A DNA stretch of 60,635 nucleotides. Source: a virus. The translations under genes and the position numbers were made by a program. Location: positions 1 through 60,635 of the IMG/VR virus record IMGVR_UViG_3300020222_000019; one strand, 5' to 3'. The notes below the pieces were generated by a model. The model saw nothing but the letters and a program-made list of their open reading frames with translations. It did not search any database and was not told where the DNA came from. Of the stretch, positions 1 to 7,447 are shown in pieces. Each line of letters opens with the position of its first letter. Position 1 is the stretch's first letter.

Positions 1-208
1 ATTTATTTTTCTTTTTGTTTTTAAAAAAATCATTTCTACGTTGTCTGATGGCTATAGCAAAAGCTAGTATTGAAGGAACCCAAATTCCAACAAATATTCC
101 TTCTAATTTCTGACCACTGAACCAGAGAGTTACTGAGTAGAGAAAAGAAATAAAGGCAAGTACGACGGGGTAATAAAGTCCCCAAAATTCAATTAGTTTG
201 TTTTTCAT
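1..208 (-). CDS. Small membrane protein, 3' end outside window
   Basis: An open frame starts at the ATG at 208 and stays open for 69 codons to the window edge, so the C-terminus is missing. Two hydrophobic stretches are visible: roughly residues 8-24 (LYYPVVLAFISFLYSV) and 31-47 (LEGIFVGIWVPSILAFA). A basic Arg/Lys-rich tail follows, suggesting a two-pass inner membrane protein with a cytoplasmic tail. I do not recognise the family. Small membrane proteins of this kind are common in this part of the window. Confidence 0.55.
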   Translation of the reverse strand, partial: MKNKLIEFWGLYYPVVLAFISFLYSVTLWFSGQKLEGIFVGIWVPSILAFAIAIRQRRNDFFKNKKKNK

Positions 209-299
209 AGTTTATATTTTATTTTGTTTATTCTTTAATATAAATAATATTTTTTTTTTAATCAAATTTAATTTTGGATTATGTTTTTATAAGTAATGA

Positions 300-518
300 T
301 TATTTTTTAACTTCACACTTTTTGTGGTGTCGATAATCTTTAATACCTATAATTAATGACAATAAACCAACTAAAGCCCATAAAATTGAAAACCAAATAG
401 AATGTGTTTCATGTGTCTCACTAATTAATAAAACACTTTGTATAAATTGAATTATATGGAACATTCCATGTGCAAAATTTAATAATCCTAATCCTATTGC
501 TATTTTAAATGATTTCAT
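300..518 (-). CDS. Small two-pass membrane protein
   Basis: This is a 72-residue protein with two hydrophobic segments (about residues 5-30 and 42-60) and a charged, His/Lys-rich C-terminal tail (DYRHHKKCEVKK). The family is unknown. It lies 6 bp after the preceding minus-strand gene and probably belongs to the thyA transcript. No signal peptide cleavage site is obvious. Confidence 0.6.
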   Translation of the reverse strand: MKSFKIAIGLGLLNFAHGMFHIIQFIQSVLLISETHETHSIWFSILWALVGLLSLIIGIKDYRHHKKCEVKK

Positions 519-524
519 AGTTGT

Positions 525-716
525 TTAATTTGATAATGGTGTTTTACTTGTTGGGTGTGATTTATTTTCAATCTTTTCTAATAAAATATCTACCTGCTCA
601 TCCAGCATACTGATGCCATGCATTTCTTTTATTGATTGGTATTCGTTTACACTAATTGTTGCTTTTGCTTCCTTTTTACCATCGGTGATTGTAATTTTGA
701 TTTGTAAATTTTCCAT
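525..716 (-). CDS. Hypothetical protein with a thyA-derived C-terminal tail
   Basis: This 63-residue protein is of unknown function. Its first ~50 residues resemble no family I know. Its last 11 residues (SHPTSKTPLSN) are almost the same as the end of the thymidylate synthase directly upstream in the transcript (SHPTIKAPLSN). At DNA level the terminal 36 nt including the stop match at 33 positions. The tail therefore looks like a duplicated thyA 3' end fused to an unrelated gene. See the matching finding. Confidence 0.65.
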   Translation of the reverse strand: MENLQIKITITDGKKEAKATISVNEYQSIKEMHGISMLDEQVDILLEKIENKSHPTSKTPLSN

Positions 717-729
717 AACTTATATTTTT

Positions 730-1809
730 TTAATTTGATAACGGTGCTTTAATTGTTGGGTGTGATTGATAATCTTCAATTTGAAAGTCTTCAATAAGTA
801 TTGATAAAATATGAGTATCTAAACCACAATTATCGGCCCAAAATTTATCATTTATTTTAAGTTTAGGTAATCGAAAAGATTCTCTTACTATCTGTTCACG
901 TGCTTGTGGTAAGTGATTTTCATATAAATGCACATCGCCTAAGTTACCAACAAGCTCATCAGGAATCATGTTGGTCATTTTAGCTAATATCTCAAGTAAT
1001 AAACCATAAGATGCTATATTGAATGGTAAACCTAAGAATGTATCTACTGAACGTTGATTCCACATTAGAGAGATTGCTCTTTTAGGAACTTTTTGTTCAT
1101 CTACTAAACTTTCCGGAACACCCTCAACTAGTTTGTTCCTCTCTTCCAAACTCAATTCTCTTGTATAAACCTGAAATCCATAATGACAAGGTGGAAGAAC
1201 CATTTGGTCTAATTCACCTACATTCCAAGCATTAACCATTAGTCGTCTTGAGTCTGGGTTTGTTTTAAGTTCGTTGATTAGGTTTGCGATTTGGTCTATC
1301 TCAGTGAATTTTCCATTTGAAAACTTTAAGTTGCCTTCATTAACTACATAGTTTCCTTTTCTACCCCACTTTCGCCATTGTTTACCATACAGAGGTCCTA
1401 ATTCACCCCACTTGTTCGCAAACTCGAAATCTGTTTTAATTTTGTTTATGAACCAATCTTTTATATTTACCATCTGAATAGCATCGTTAATCATTTGTTT
1501 ATCTGCAGTTGGATTATGTTTTATGTAGTTAGCGAAACAATCCCCATCCCAAATATGACAATCATTGTCTATAAGGTATTTGATGTTAGTATCACCACGT
1601 AAGAACCATAACAACTCTGTTACAATTCCTTTCCAATACATTTTCTTTGTTGTGAGTAATGGAAACCCATCTTTCATCTTGTGTCTAATTTGTTTTCCAA
1701 AAACAGATCTGGTGTTGCCGTTACGTGTTTCTTTTATATTACCATTTTCTATAATGTCAAATAAAAGTTCTTGGTATTGTTTATCTAGCTGGTTTATTTT
1801 TTTATTCAT
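730..1809 (-). CDS. thyA: Thymidylate synthase
   Basis: ThyA converts dUMP to dTMP using methylene-tetrahydrofolate, supplying dTTP for phage DNA synthesis. At 359 residues it is longer than the common ~264-residue bacterial form because of insertions in the first half. The family signatures are present: SRRLMVNAWN near residue 187, the catalytic Cys208 in LPPCHYGFQ, RSVDTFLGLPFNIASYGL near 253-270, GDVHLYENHL near 291-300 and the conserved C-terminal tail. The start ATG at 1809 gives the usual N-terminus (YQELLFDIIENG). The next gene downstream carries a copy of its 3' end. Confidence 0.97.
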   Translation of the reverse strand: MNKKINQLDKQYQELLFDIIENGNIKETRNGNTRSVFGKQIRHKMKDGFPLLTTKKMYWKGIVTELLWFLRGDTNIKYLIDNDCHIWDGDCFANYIKHNPTADKQMINDAIQMVNIKDWFINKIKTDFEFANKWGELGPLYGKQWRKWGRKGNYVVNEGNLKFSNGKFTEIDQIANLINELKTNPDSRRLMVNAWNVGELDQMVLPPCHYGFQVYTRELSLEERNKLVEGVPESLVDEQKVPKRAISLMWNQRSVDTFLGLPFNIASYGLLLEILAKMTNMIPDELVGNLGDVHLYENHLPQAREQIVRESFRLPKLKINDKFWADNCGLDTHILSILIEDFQIEDYQSHPTIKAPLSN

Positions 1810-1821
1810 TTAATTTAATTT

Positions 1822-2052
1822 TTATAAATCCCAAATATCTTTTCTTTTTTTATTTGAATAACGATATGAAAACCATAACATTATTTTTCTTATTAATCTT
1901 TTCATAAAAGTATTTTTTTTGGTTTCAATTTTATTAAATCTCTTTTGATTACCCATACTATCGTAATCAGTATAAGAATCTTTATAAGCCATAGGTGATG
2001 GTAAATCACTGTACTCACACCAAAAGTCATCTTTATTTATTTTTTTGTTCAT
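1822..2052 (-). CDS. Hypothetical protein
   Basis: A 76-residue protein of unknown family. I chose the ATG at 2052 (MNKKINKDDFWCEYSD) because it directly follows the stop of the preceding gene at 2054. An earlier in-frame ATG at 2112 would overlap that gene by about 60 nt. The C-terminal half is strongly basic (KRLIRKIMLWFSYRYSNKKRK) and could bind membrane or nucleic acid. No motif was recognised. Confidence 0.55.
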   Translation of the reverse strand: MNKKINKDDFWCEYSDLPSPMAYKDSYTDYDSMGNQKRFNKIETKKNTFMKRLIRKIMLWFSYRYSNKKRKDIWDL

Positions 2053-2053
2053 A

Positions 2054-2302
2054 TTATTTGAACTGTTTCTTGAATTTTTCATTGTTTTCCCATTTTTCAA
2101 AAAATTCTTCAAATGTGTATTCTCTTACTTTATTTTGATTTGGGTCATCAATAAGAAACTCATAATCAGGTTCTTCTAATTTTTTGATAAACTTTAAATA
2201 CTTTTTGTACCTTTTTTCAAAAGTATCGTCAATAATAACCTCGACTGGTTCGACAAAAAACATATTCATCCCAACACCTAAATTAACTTCTATTGTTTTC
2301 AT
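2054..2302 (-). CDS. Hypothetical acidic protein
   Basis: An 82-residue protein with a beta-like N-terminus (MKTIEVNLGVGMNMFFVEPV) and a charged helical C-terminus (YTFEEFFEKWENNEKFKKQ). The family is unknown. It sits in a run of closely spaced minus-strand small genes between the glutamine synthetase and thyA genes, probably in one transcript. Confidence 0.6.
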   Translation of the reverse strand: MKTIEVNLGVGMNMFFVEPVEVIIDDTFEKRYKKYLKFIKKLEEPDYEFLIDDPNQNKVREYTFEEFFEKWENNEKFKKQFK

Positions 2303-2311
2303 TTTTTATAT

Positions 2312-2482
2312 TTATTTTATGAGTTGATTTTTATCTTTAATTTGTACCAAATCAAGTGAAGTATGACCTGTCACATTGTTTGGTAATACATAAACAACTT
2401 TTTTTCCACCAAAGTAATGTAAATCTTTTTTAATTTCACCATCTACTATCTGGTTATAAATTTTCAATTTAATTTTTTTCAT
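2312..2482 (-). CDS. Hypothetical small protein
   Basis: A 56-residue frame from the ATG at 2482 to a TAA at 2312-2314. The sequence begins MKKIKLKIYNQIVDGEIKK and contains YFGGKKVVYVLPNNVTG, which suggests a small beta-rich fold. Its ATG overlaps the TGA of the upstream gene (ATGA), a typical sign of translational coupling. The function is unknown. Confidence 0.5.
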   Translation of the reverse strand: MKKIKLKIYNQIVDGEIKKDLHYFGGKKVVYVLPNNVTGHTSLDLVQIKDKNQLIK

Positions 2483-2646
2483 TTTATAATTCCTAATTCT
2501 TTTCTGTATTTATTTATCAATTTTCTTTCTTCACAAAACTTGTCATTATCAGTAGCTTTATGTCCCCTTAAAACTTCTTCAGTTATTTTCAATTCAGTTT
2601 TTAAAATATAAGTTAACTTCTCAGAATCTGTTAAATTATTTTCCAT
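2479..2646 (-). CDS. Hypothetical small protein
   Basis: A 55-residue frame from the ATG at 2646 (MENNLTDSEKLTYILKTELK). It overlaps the last 11 nt of the glutamine synthetase gene and shares an ATGA overlap with the next small gene. It is charged and predicted helical, and the family is unknown. The overlaps at both ends fit a coupled operon. Confidence 0.5.
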   Translation of the reverse strand: MENNLTDSEKLTYILKTELKITEEVLRGHKATDNDKFCEERKLINKYRKELGIIK

Positions 2647-3850
2647 TTAAATCAAATTTGATTTCTTCAGATGGTATATTAGATTCGACCATTGTTTCTT
2701 TATCAATTTCATACCCATCATCATTTTTATAGTCATTTAACAACTCATCATTTGATAATGTTTTAAAATCATTTTTTAAATTATTAATATCAAGTTTATA
2801 GCTAATTTTGTGTTTAATATCTTCTATTTCAGTTACATTTTTAATTGACTTATCTATTTGATATATAATTTTATATGGGTCAGCGTTTGAACCAGGTCTT
2901 CTATCTTCAACATAACCTTTCCAATTTTCTGCAGTTTGTTGTGGTACTCTGATTGATGCTCCTCTATCAGAAATACCCCAACTGAATTTATCAATCGATT
3001 GTGTTTCGTAATTTCCAGTCAACCTTAATTCATTTGATGAACCGTATTCTTTGATGTGTTCCCAATGTCTTAAATCAAAACTTGCAAACAATGATTCAAA
3101 ATATTCTTTTCCTCCTTCTTCTCTCATTTTCTGGTTTGAAAAATTTGTATGTAATCCAGACCCATTCCATTGTCCGTGTGTAAGTGGTTTTGGATGTAAT
3201 TCAATGTGGTAACCAAATTTTTCAGAAATTTTATATAAAAAATATCTACTCATCCATAAATCATCCCCACCCTTTAGTTTACCTTTTGAGAATACTTGAT
3301 ATTCCCATTGACCTAATGCAACTTCGGCATTTGTACCAGTAATGTCAATACCATAATCCAAACACATATCAAGATGTTCTTCAACTAAGTCTCTTCCTAT
3401 TACATTATGTCCAACACCACAGTAGTATTCTCCCTGTCCTTTTAAAATATTTCTTTTATGTCCAAGTATATTTCCGTTAATTTCTTCCCTAATGAAATAT
3501 TCTTGTTCAAAACCTAACCATAAATCTTCCTGTTCTTTACCAATTTTTGATCTCATATTGGATTCGTGTGAAGTGCCGTCAGGGTTCATTACTTCACACA
3601 AAACATATATTGTTTTGTTTTCAGAAGGAAAATTACAATGTTTGTACAAAGCAACCGGTTTTAATATTCTGTCAGAATTTCGAGTTTCAGCCTGATTTGT
3701 TGATGAACCATCGAAATTCCAAGTTGGTAGATTGATACCATCGTCCATATTTCTGACAATTTTTTCGTAGTCAATAATTTTTACTTTACTTCTTAAATTG
3801 GCTTCTGGTTTATAACCATCCAACCATACGTACTCTAATTTAACTTTCAT
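2636..3850 (-). CDS. Glutamine synthetase, GSII (eukaryotic-like) family
   Basis: The enzyme makes glutamine from glutamate, ammonia and ATP. Its sequence is clearly type II (GSII), not the GSI form usual in bacteria. Motifs in order are WNFDGSSTNQAE (~residues 44-55), GFEQEYF (~113), EYYCGVG (~141), ALGQWEYQV (~178), KPLTHGQWNGSGLHTNFS (~220-237), NELRLTGNYET (~275) and WGISDRGASIRVP (~290), followed by EDRRPGSNADPY. It is 404 residues long, with about 55 extra residues after the usual GSII end (rich in Asp, Glu and Lys). The active-site signatures look complete. In a phage it would be an auxiliary metabolic gene, perhaps supplying glutamine for nucleotide synthesis next to thyA. That role is inference. 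Confidence 0.95.
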   Translation of the reverse strand: MKVKLEYVWLDGYKPEANLRSKVKIIDYEKIVRNMDDGINLPTWNFDGSSTNQAETRNSDRILKPVALYKHCNFPSENKTIYVLCEVMNPDGTSHESNMRSKIGKEQEDLWLGFEQEYFIREEINGNILGHKRNILKGQGEYYCGVGHNVIGRDLVEEHLDMCLDYGIDITGTNAEVALGQWEYQVFSKGKLKGGDDLWMSRYFLYKISEKFGYHIELHPKPLTHGQWNGSGLHTNFSNQKMREEGGKEYFESLFASFDLRHWEHIKEYGSSNELRLTGNYETQSIDKFSWGISDRGASIRVPQQTAENWKGYVEDRRPGSNADPYKIIYQIDKSIKNVTEIEDIKHKISYKLDINNLKNDFKTLSNDELLNDYKNDDGYEIDKETMVESNIPSEEIKFDLNGK

Positions 3851-3863
3851 TTTTTTATTTTAT

Positions 3864-3971
3864 TTATTTATATTTATTTTTTAAGTATTTATTCCACTGT
3901 TCTTGTTTTCTTCCGTTGATGAAGAACCAAACCCAATTTAGTTCAAACCATCTGTTTAATTTCTTTAACAT
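3864..3971 (-). CDS. Hypothetical Trp-rich peptide
   Basis: A 35-residue frame from the ATG at 3971 (MLKKLNRWFELNWVWFFING) with four tryptophans and a basic C-terminus. It is too short for family assignment. It fills a gap between two minus-strand genes and stops 2 nt before the preceding small gene begins to end, so it may be a real coupled microprotein. A membrane association is possible. Confidence 0.35.
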   Translation of the reverse strand: MLKKLNRWFELNWVWFFINGRKQEQWNKYLKNKYK

Positions 3972-3972
3972 A

Positions 3973-4116
3973 CTATTTCTTATTTAACTTAAATGTGTCT
4001 GGATCCAAATAATCACATATTACCATCGTAATAAGTCCTGGTAATCCAACAATAAGTGCTGGAATTGCTAGAATCACTGAAATGACTCTAAGGGTGTAAT
4101 AAAGTATTTTTTTCAT
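3973..4116 (-). CDS. Small single-pass membrane protein
   Basis: A 47-residue frame from the ATG at 4116 to a TAG at 3973-3975. Residues ~5-33 are hydrophobic (LYYTLRVISVILAIPALIVGL and on), followed by an acidic tail. The function is unknown. It lies 10 bp after the end of umuC in the same orientation. Confidence 0.5.
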   Translation of the reverse strand: MKKILYYTLRVISVILAIPALIVGLPGLITMVICDYLDPDTFKLNKK

Positions 4117-4126
4117 ATTAATAATA

Positions 4127-5344
4127 TTAAACAAAAACTTTTGGTAAGTCAGCCCAAGATGTTGTATATTTTTGGGTAATATACTCTTGTTTCATTTCCC
4201 AATCTTTAATTTCATTTACTGGTGGTTCAACATAATTTATTTCTTCTTCAAATAAAGAACACTGTATAACATTTTCTGGTGTTAATTCATTGAATATTAT
4301 ACCGCACTTCTTAAACTTTTCTTTTTTATCACAAATCATTTTAAACTGGTCATATATTTGAGACCATATTTCATCACTATCACTTGTTGGGTTCTGTAAG
4401 TTTATTGTTTTTGAATAATGGTACTTATCTCCCTTGTGGTAATTACCAGAAACAAATATTGTAGCTTTATTTGCTAGTACACTAGACTGATTTAGTTTTT
4501 TTGTACCGCTAACTATATAGTTATACATAGCTTCACCCATTTGTTCAAAGTCAGTTACGTCTTTACCAAAAGACCTTGTAGACGCAATATTTCTTTTTAA
4601 TTTAGTTTGTTTTTGAATTTGGTAACAATATAACCCTTTTAGTTCTAGTTGTGTTTTAGATCCATTTACGTTTGTTAATTTCCTAACAGTATAATCACTT
4701 GTGTTAATAAATTGTCCAACTGTTTCAACACCAATATTTTTAAATTTTTTATACCATTTCCTTCCAATCCCCCAGACTTCATCAAGTGGAATTGAGTAGC
4801 ATATATTTTCAAAATTTGGTACATCCCAATAAGAACACACACCATTATAGTTAGGTTGTTTTTTTGCAAAATATGATGTGAGTTTTGCCAGAGTTTTATT
4901 TGGTCCAACACCTATTGATACAGGTATACCAGTTTGTCTATAGACTTCATTTTTAATTCCGCGTAAAGTATCAAGTAAATGTTCGTCTGGAATGTTTGAA
5001 AAATCAACAAATGACTCATCAATTGAATATACTTCAATGTCATTTGCAAAACTTTTAATTAGAGTCATCACTCGGTCTGACATATCACCATAAAGATTAT
5101 AATTAGACGAATAAACACAGAATTTATGTTGATCCATAAAATCTCTACTTTTAAAAAATGGTTCACCCATTTTAATTCCCAAATCTTTTGCTTCTTGTGA
5201 CCGAGCAATTACACAGCCATCATTATTAGATAAAACAACCGTTGGTCTTCCAATTGATTCTGGATTAAATAATCTTTCACAACTGACATAAAAGTTGTTA
5301 CAATCAATTATACCAATCTTTTTTAAACTTTTTTTAGAACCCAT
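4127..5344 (-). CDS. umuC: UmuC-like Y-family DNA polymerase
   Basis: This is an error-prone translesion polymerase related to the catalytic subunit of Pol V, 405 residues against ~422 for E. coli UmuC. Y-family motifs are visible: IGIIDCNNFYVSCERLFNP at the N-terminus, VLSNNDGCVIARS, SIDESFVDFS with the catalytic acidic pair, GIPVSIGVGPNKTLAKLTS, VWGIGRKWYKKF (HhH-like) and SFGKDV in the little-finger region. The preceding gene encodes the UmuD partner and overlaps it by 22 nt, so the two are co-translated as in host umuDC operons. The expected role is bypass of damaged phage DNA. Confidence 0.95.
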   Translation of the reverse strand: MGSKKSLKKIGIIDCNNFYVSCERLFNPESIGRPTVVLSNNDGCVIARSQEAKDLGIKMGEPFFKSRDFMDQHKFCVYSSNYNLYGDMSDRVMTLIKSFANDIEVYSIDESFVDFSNIPDEHLLDTLRGIKNEVYRQTGIPVSIGVGPNKTLAKLTSYFAKKQPNYNGVCSYWDVPNFENICYSIPLDEVWGIGRKWYKKFKNIGVETVGQFINTSDYTVRKLTNVNGSKTQLELKGLYCYQIQKQTKLKRNIASTRSFGKDVTDFEQMGEAMYNYIVSGTKKLNQSSVLANKATIFVSGNYHKGDKYHYSKTINLQNPTSDSDEIWSQIYDQFKMICDKKEKFKKCGIIFNELTPENVIQCSLFEEEINYVEPPVNEIKDWEMKQEYITQKYTTSWADLPKVFV

Positions 5345-5649
5345 GTTATTTTACCCCATAAATTTTTTTGACCATTATATTCTCTAATTTTGAAAAATGA
5401 TTTATCTATTAAAACAACCAAATCATTTTCTTTTGGTTCTTCTGACCTATCAATAACCAATGTGTCTCCATCTTTAACGCCAAATACATTAGGACCGGAA
5501 TATCTGAAATAAAATGTTGTATAAATGTTTTTAACAATTAAATCATTTAAGTCTAATCTCTTATCAACATAAGTTTCAGCTGGAGATGGAAAACCAGTTG
5601 TTTTAGCTTTAATATGTAAATTATTTTTTTTTATTTTTGTATTCATCAT
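5323..5649 (-). CDS. umuD: UmuD'-like protein lacking the protease residues
   Basis: A 108-residue partner of UmuC. It aligns with UmuD from the cleavage site to the end: TTGFPSPAETYVDKRLDLNDL matches CGFPSPAADYVEQRIDLNQL of E. coli UmuD, and the C-terminus ITWVLKK matches VIHVVKAM. The Cys of the Cys-Gly cleavage site is Thr here. The catalytic-Ser region SGDSMID reads SGPNVFG, so the Ser is lost, and the catalytic Lys position is Ile with a Lys one residue earlier. The N-terminal arm is also shorter (~18 residues). I infer a form that needs no self-cleavage and acts directly like UmuD'. The start is either of two adjacent ATGs. Confidence 0.88.
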   Translation of the reverse strand: MMNTKIKKNNLHIKAKTTGFPSPAETYVDKRLDLNDLIVKNIYTTFYFRYSGPNVFGVKDGDTLVIDRSEEPKENDLVVLIDKSFFKIREYNGQKNLWGKITWVLKKV

Positions 5650-5731
5650 AAAAATATTGAATTACCCAAGATGTGAATACAAGAAAGATTACACACCACA
5701 TTCCAAGTAATACATTAACAAATGTCACCAT
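5621..5731 (-). CDS. Small single-pass membrane peptide
   Basis: A 36-residue frame from the ATG at 5731 with one hydrophobic segment (FVNVLLGMWCVIFLVF) and a basic tail. It overlaps the end of the upstream gene by 17 nt and the start of umuD by 29 nt. Such long overlaps lower confidence. The hydrophobic helix argues for a real small membrane protein. Confidence 0.35.
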   Translation of the reverse strand: MVTFVNVLLGMWCVIFLVFTSWVIQYFYDEYKNKKK

Positions 5732-5912
5732 TTTTAAATTCTTCTATAAAGTTTATAATTTCTTCTTTTGTTTTTCCAGAATTAAACATTCTATATACAT
5801 CCCTTGAAAATTCATCGGTTAGATAAACAGCGTCAGCATCTAAATAGTCCATTATATTTTCAAGGTTTAATAATATACCATCTTTCTTTAAAAATCTTTT
5901 ATTAAATCCCAT
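5715..5912 (-). CDS. Hypothetical protein
   Basis: A 65-residue protein starting at the ATG at 5912 (MGFNKRFLKKDGILLNLENI). A longer reading would need a TTG at 5948. It is acidic in the second half (FSRDVYRMFNSGKTKEEIINFIEEF), predicted helical, and of unknown family. Confidence 0.5.
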   Translation of the reverse strand: MGFNKRFLKKDGILLNLENIMDYLDADAVYLTDEFSRDVYRMFNSGKTKEEIINFIEEFKNGDIC

Positions 5913-5951
5913 AATTATAAATTTAACAAATATTTCTAATAAATTCAAATA

Positions 5952-7220
5952 TTAAAGAAACAATTTTTTTGATTGTTTTTCACGATGAAATTTAATTGCA
6001 AAACGGTGAACTTCTTCTTGAATTTTACCAAACATTGTAAAGTTCATATCATCTTTGATATCAAATTCCGAACCATCAACTTTGTGAATTATGGATGACT
6101 TGTGATTTGAATCTTTTGATATTGAAATAAGGTCAACCTGGTTTAATATTCCAAGTTCTTCAAATACTCTTCTGGCAATACCAAGTTGTCCTTTACCACC
6201 ATCAATGACTACAAGATCTGGAAGTTTTTGTTTTTCATCAATTAACCGTTTGAATCTACGATTAAGTATTTCATCAAACGATGCGTAGTCATCAATACCA
6301 TCCACAGTCCTAATAATATACTTACGGTATTCAGACTTAACTGGATTGTCGTTTTGATATCTAACTGATGCTGCAACATTTGAATCTCCCTGGTTGTGTG
6401 AATTATCAAATGCCTCAATTGTTTGTGGAAGATTAATAAGACCAAGGATATTTTTAACATCAAAAGCTTTCTTGTTGTATTTCTGTAATCTTATAACATT
6501 CAACTTACTATCGATACTTTCCAAATTTGTAAGTTTCGATAATATGTTTTGTGCTTTTTCAAATTCAAGATTGTCAGAATGATACTTCATTGTTTTTTTC
6601 AACTTTGTTTTCAAACTGGAAACATTAAGTGATAGAATCTTTTTCACATCACGCACAATCTCATTGTAATAAAACTTTTTTATGTTATTTACACAAGGTG
6701 CATTACACCTTCCAAGGTGAAATTCAAGACAAGTTTTGAACTTTTCTTTTGTGATATTTTCTTCAGTCAAATCATACGAACAACTACGAAGTTCAAACAC
6801 ATCGTGAATCAGATTGTAGATTTCACGACATAACATTCCAGATGTAAAATCAAGTGACAATCTATCATCCTGTTTGTCACGGACAATCTCAAGTTTTGAG
6901 AAATCTTCTTCGGTAAAACATAAAGACCATTTTCTTGTCTTGTCGTCCTTTCCTTTGATGTTGAACTTTGGTTTGTATAATTTGATTAGTTCTTCTTCAA
7001 GGATGATTGCTTCTTGTTCTGATGATGTAATCTTGAACTCAACATCAACAATGTTTTCAACAAGGGTTTTTGTTTTACCGATATGATTTTTTTGGAAGTA
7101 AGATGAAACTCTTTTTGGTAAAAACTTTGACATACCAACATAGATAATTTGTTCTTTGTCATTTTTGAACAAATAACATCCTGGGTTTTGTGGTATGTTT
7201 TTAAGTTTATCCGAAATCAT
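5952..7220 (-). CDS. uvrC: UvrC-like excinuclease subunit, short form
   Basis: A nucleotide excision repair incision protein of 422 residues, against ~600 in bacteria. The order is: an N-terminal GIY-YIG nuclease (PGCYLFKND, IIYVGMSKFLPKRVSSYF), a Cys-rich middle part, a UVR helix pair (LKKTMKYHSDNLEFEKAQ) and the RNase H-like UvrC domain (AFDNSHNQGDSNVAAS, LPDLVVIDGGKGQL, HRFAIKFHR). The C-terminal helix-hairpin-helix pair is absent, as the protein ends just after HREKQSKKLF. I chose the ATG at 7220 because MISDKLKNIPQNPGCYLF gives the usual start and sits 4 nt after a consensus promoter. No uvrA or uvrB is in the window, so it may use the host's proteins or act alone. Confidence 0.93.
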   Translation of the reverse strand: MISDKLKNIPQNPGCYLFKNDKEQIIYVGMSKFLPKRVSSYFQKNHIGKTKTLVENIVDVEFKITSSEQEAIILEEELIKLYKPKFNIKGKDDKTRKWSLCFTEEDFSKLEIVRDKQDDRLSLDFTSGMLCREIYNLIHDVFELRSCSYDLTEENITKEKFKTCLEFHLGRCNAPCVNNIKKFYYNEIVRDVKKILSLNVSSLKTKLKKTMKYHSDNLEFEKAQNILSKLTNLESIDSKLNVIRLQKYNKKAFDVKNILGLINLPQTIEAFDNSHNQGDSNVAASVRYQNDNPVKSEYRKYIIRTVDGIDDYASFDEILNRRFKRLIDEKQKLPDLVVIDGGKGQLGIARRVFEELGILNQVDLISISKDSNHKSSIIHKVDGSEFDIKDDMNFTMFGKIQEEVHRFAIKFHREKQSKKLFL

Positions 7221-7224
7221 ATCA

Positions 7225-7255
7225 CAAAGATATGAATAATATTTAAAATAACAAA
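7225..7255 (-). promoter_or_regulatory. Bacteroidota-type promoter of uvrC
   Basis: On the minus strand TTTG (7255-7252) is followed after 19 nt by TATCTTTG (7232-7225), the TTTG/TAnnTTTG promoter of Bacteroidota sigma-A. The -7 element ends 4 nt before the uvrC ATG, so the mRNA should be leaderless or nearly so. The promoter lies in the 3' end of the upstream gene. Confidence 0.7.
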
Positions 7256-7446
7256 CCAATCATAACACCAAATCCAAATCCAGACATAAAAAGTAATCCA
7301 GCAAGAATAAAAATGTATTTTTTCATTTTACCAAAACCAAACATATCTTGGTTTGGTAATTGTGGCATAAATGGATTTTTCTGAAAATTTTTCATCATTT
7401 CGTTCAGACCTTTGAACATATCTGGGTCAATTTTGTGTTTACTCAT
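7243..7446 (-). CDS. Small membrane-anchored protein
   Basis: A 67-residue protein with a soluble N-terminal part (MSKHKIDPDMFKGLNEMMKN, Met and Pro rich) and a C-terminal membrane helix of ~23 residues (YIFILAGLLFMSGFGFGVMIGLLF). The topology suggests a tail-anchored inner membrane protein. The family is unknown. The uvrC promoter lies in its last codons. Confidence 0.6.
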   Translation of the reverse strand: MSKHKIDPDMFKGLNEMMKNFQKNPFMPQLPNQDMFGFGKMKKYIFILAGLLFMSGFGFGVMIGLLF

Positions 7447-7447
7447 A

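Noticed and set aside
5913-5948. Longer N-termini using TTG codons for the genes at 5715, 7694, 9017, 11141, 15893, 21519, 39173 and 55402
   Set aside because: A downstream ATG gives better spacing or a conserved N-terminus in each case. Only the gene at 10115 needs a TTG and tnpB a GTG.
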